Assembly: GCA_023142975.1 (NCBI GenBank)
Contig: JAGLIN010000083.1
Span: 1 to 11,995, forward strand
DNA: 11,995 bases
Direction: 5' to 3'
Source: Candidatus Parcubacteria bacterium
GTDB taxonomy: Bacteria > Patescibacteriota > Minisyncoccia > JAHIHE01 > JAGLIN01
The notes under the pieces are model-generated. The model made no database searches. It saw nothing but the letters and a program-made list of their open reading frames with translations, and was not told the origin of the DNA. A program made the position numbers and the translations under genes. Positions 10,531 to 11,995 of this stretch are shown here, one piece after another (the first letter of the stretch is position 1; each line of letters starts with the position of its first letter).

Positions 10531-11835
10531 TCAAAACCCCTTTCCCAACACAATCACAAAATCCGCTTTGCTAAAATTATCTTCAAGCACTTCCATTATA
10601 ACACCATTAAACTTTTCTTTCAAAAATTCCAAAGTATCTGGTTTTGAATTTTTTGAATTGTCATAAATTTGAACGCCAGAAAAATCGGGCGGATTTATAT
10701 TCGTAGAGTTTATAATTCTGTATCCAAATTCTTCTAAATCACAAGCCACTTTGTTTGCCAAATCCAAAGTCCCCGTGCCATTTCTTATTTCAATGTTCGC
10801 GCCTTCGTTTTCAATAACCTCTTTCCTTTTTTCGGAAATTTCAAGATCAAATATATTGGCGCTTAGTTCATTAATTTTTTCATAGTCATTTCCTTTCGCT
10901 TGCAGAGTATAGCCTCTTCCGATGTAAGTTCGGTTTAAATAGTTTTTAGTATCAACAGTTTCAACAGTGATATCGTAGTTTTTTATTTTTTTGGCAATGT
11001 TATAAAATCTTGGCAATTCTTTCAATTCCAAATCTGTTTTTAAATTATTGCTTAAAGAAATAAAAATATTTTTAAAAGTGATAAGATCAAATTGGGAATA
11101 TCTTTCAAAGATTTTTTGCTTCGTCGCTTTAATAATATCTTGCTGTCTTTTAATGCGGTCAAAATCGCCCATTGTGCTGTGGCGGGAACGGGCTACTTTT
11201 AACGCTGTTTCTCCATTTAAATGATGCCAACCTTTTTTAATATAAAAAGGATCATAGCCGCGGCTAAAATTTGGGTAACTGGGATCGTTAATATCTTTTT
11301 CCAAATAAATATCAATTCCTCCGAGATCGTCAATGATTTTTATAAAACCCTGAAAGTCAAGCTGAGCGTAATAATGAATATCTAATCCGGAAATTTCTTC
11401 TACGACTTTTTTGATTAAATCCATGCCATTTTTTTCTTTGCTTTGATCGCCGTAAATTTTTACGGCGTTAATTTTATTATTTACATTAGTCCCGGGGATT
11501 TGGACATACAGATCTCTGGGAATGGAAAGCAATGCCGCTTCATTTGTTTTGGTATTTACGCTGGCGATCATAATTGTATCCGTAAGTTCGCCGCCATAAT
11601 GTTTCTCGCCGCCGATTCCCAGGAGCAAGATATTAATTCTGTCGCTTTCTTCTCCTTTTAATTTTTCTACGGGGTTAAAAACCATCTCACCAAGCTGTCT
11701 TATGATTGAGGTATTTTTTTCATTGCTGGAAAATATTTTTTGCCCGCTGGAGAATATTTCATAAAAAAAGGCGACAAAAAATATCATCGCTATTATAAAT
11801 AAAGTGAAAAATAATTTTAGAAGAAATTTAAGCAT
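10531..11835 (-). CDS. LytR-CpsA-Psr (LCP) family cell-envelope glycopolymer ligase
   Basis: This 434-aa protein has a single N-terminal membrane anchor (about 4-25, LLKLFFTLFIIAMIFFVAFF), so the rest is extracytoplasmic. The LCP domain (about 66-240) shows ILLLGIGG (69-76), LTDTIMIASVN (84-94), SIPRDLYVQIPG (104-115, with Arg107 and Asp108), NKINAVKIYG (120-129), LDFQGFIKIIDDLGGIDIYL (159-178), ALKVARSRHSTMGDFDRIKR (211-230) with Arg216, Arg218, Asp226 and Arg227. A C-terminal LytR_C domain (about 345-434) contains IEIRNGTGTLDLANKVA. LCP enzymes transfer undecaprenyl-linked glycopolymers to peptidoglycan or other acceptors; which polymer is unknown here. There is no SD and the stop is TGA. 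pth follows on the same strand. Confidence 0.95.
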   Translation of the reverse strand: MLKFLLKLFFTLFIIAMIFFVAFFYEIFSSGQKIFSSNEKNTSIIRQLGEMVFNPVEKLKGEESDRINILLLGIGGEKHYGGELTDTIMIASVNTKTNEAALLSIPRDLYVQIPGTNVNNKINAVKIYGDQSKEKNGMDLIKKVVEEISGLDIHYYAQLDFQGFIKIIDDLGGIDIYLEKDINDPSYPNFSRGYDPFYIKKGWHHLNGETALKVARSRHSTMGDFDRIKRQQDIIKATKQKIFERYSQFDLITFKNIFISLSNNLKTDLELKELPRFYNIAKKIKNYDITVETVDTKNYLNRTYIGRGYTLQAKGNDYEKINELSANIFDLEISEKRKEVIENEGANIEIRNGTGTLDLANKVACDLEEFGYRIINSTNINPPDFSGVQIYDNSKNSKPDTLEFLKEKFNGVIMEVLEDNFSKADFVIVLGKGF

Positions 11836-11856
11836 GTTGTAATATTGTTTCCCGAC

Positions 11857-11956
11857 AGAGGCTCAGCCTCCACATGATTATTTGTTATTTAAAGTATTGT
11901 GTTCTATATCTAAATAAACCGTAATAATAAAATTAGTGTGGAGAGGCTGAGCCTCT
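11857..11956. repeat. Inverted repeat pair upstream of the LCP gene
   Basis: AGAGGCTCAGCCTCCACA (11857-11874) is inverted at 11937-11956 with a 2-nt insertion. Each arm itself contains the short palindrome GAGGCTNAGCCTC. The 62-nt interior is AT-rich with no ORF. The sequence beyond, to 11995, shows no gene. Confidence 0.85.
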
Positions 11957-11995
11957 ATAGACCTCACACTATCAAACAGCACTAACTTTTAACAA

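Noticed and set aside
644..11661. Forward-strand frames of 60-100 codons inside SDH, metG, topA, dprA, pth and LCP genes
   Set aside because: They are antisense shadows without SD sites, promoters or recognisable domains.
185..11835. TGA recoding as in Gracilibacteria/SR1
   Set aside because: TGA ends dprA and the LCP gene at the expected lengths, and no in-frame TGA is needed in any family match.

Overview
The window looks like a piece of a Patescibacteria (Candidate Phyla Radiation) chromosome, most probably Parcubacteria-like. The evidence is the AT-rich sequence, the short compact housekeeping genes, reverse-strand genes that almost all lack a Shine-Dalgarno (SD) site, a MetRS with an HIGF signature, a tRNA gene without an encoded CCA end, and many palindromic intergenic repeats. 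TAA, TAG and TGA are all used as stops (TGA ends dprA and the LCP gene), so the code is standard code 11, not the Gracilibacteria/SR1 code. The lineage is an inference; no marker such as 16S rRNA is present.

Layout, left to right. 1-3117: a reverse-strand block read right to left. It holds an XRE-type regulator with its own promoter, tRNA-Leu(CAA), a HEPN-MNT toxin-antitoxin pair starting 21 nt after the tRNA, a secreted or membrane-anchored Cys-rich protein of unknown function, an SDH-family Clp-fold serine proteinase, and the first 51 codons of a small membrane protein resembling lycopene-cyclase-domain proteins. 3120-4736: metG. 4776-5042: a self-contained forward-strand unit (promoter, SD, 59-codon gene, terminator). 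5123-7384: topA, carrying an in-frame palindromic double repeat and a heptanucleotide tandem repeat. 7378-7782: a second forward unit, a 97-aa membrane protein. 7783-8041: gene-free, with hairpins between direct repeats. 8042-9136: dprA. 9130-9874: a third forward unit with a long leader (MITE-like repeat, then a large structured element with an anti-SD loop) and an acidic 113-aa protein. 9865-10407: pth. 10434-10505: a 23-bp inverted repeat. 10531-11835: an LCP (LytR-CpsA-Psr) protein. 11857-11956: another inverted repeat.

The reverse-strand genes are mainly core functions: translation (metG, pth, tRNA-Leu), DNA topology (topA), DNA uptake and recombination (dprA), and envelope assembly (LCP). 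The dprA-topA order is a commonly conserved pair, here split by a forward-strand orphan. The three forward-strand genes differ from their neighbours. Each is small and unrecognised, has a full AGGAGG SD, a recognisable promoter and an intrinsic terminator, and sits alone between reverse-strand housekeeping genes. They, the structured leader at 9339-9470, and the tRNA-linked HEPN-MNT pair are the most interesting parts of the window.
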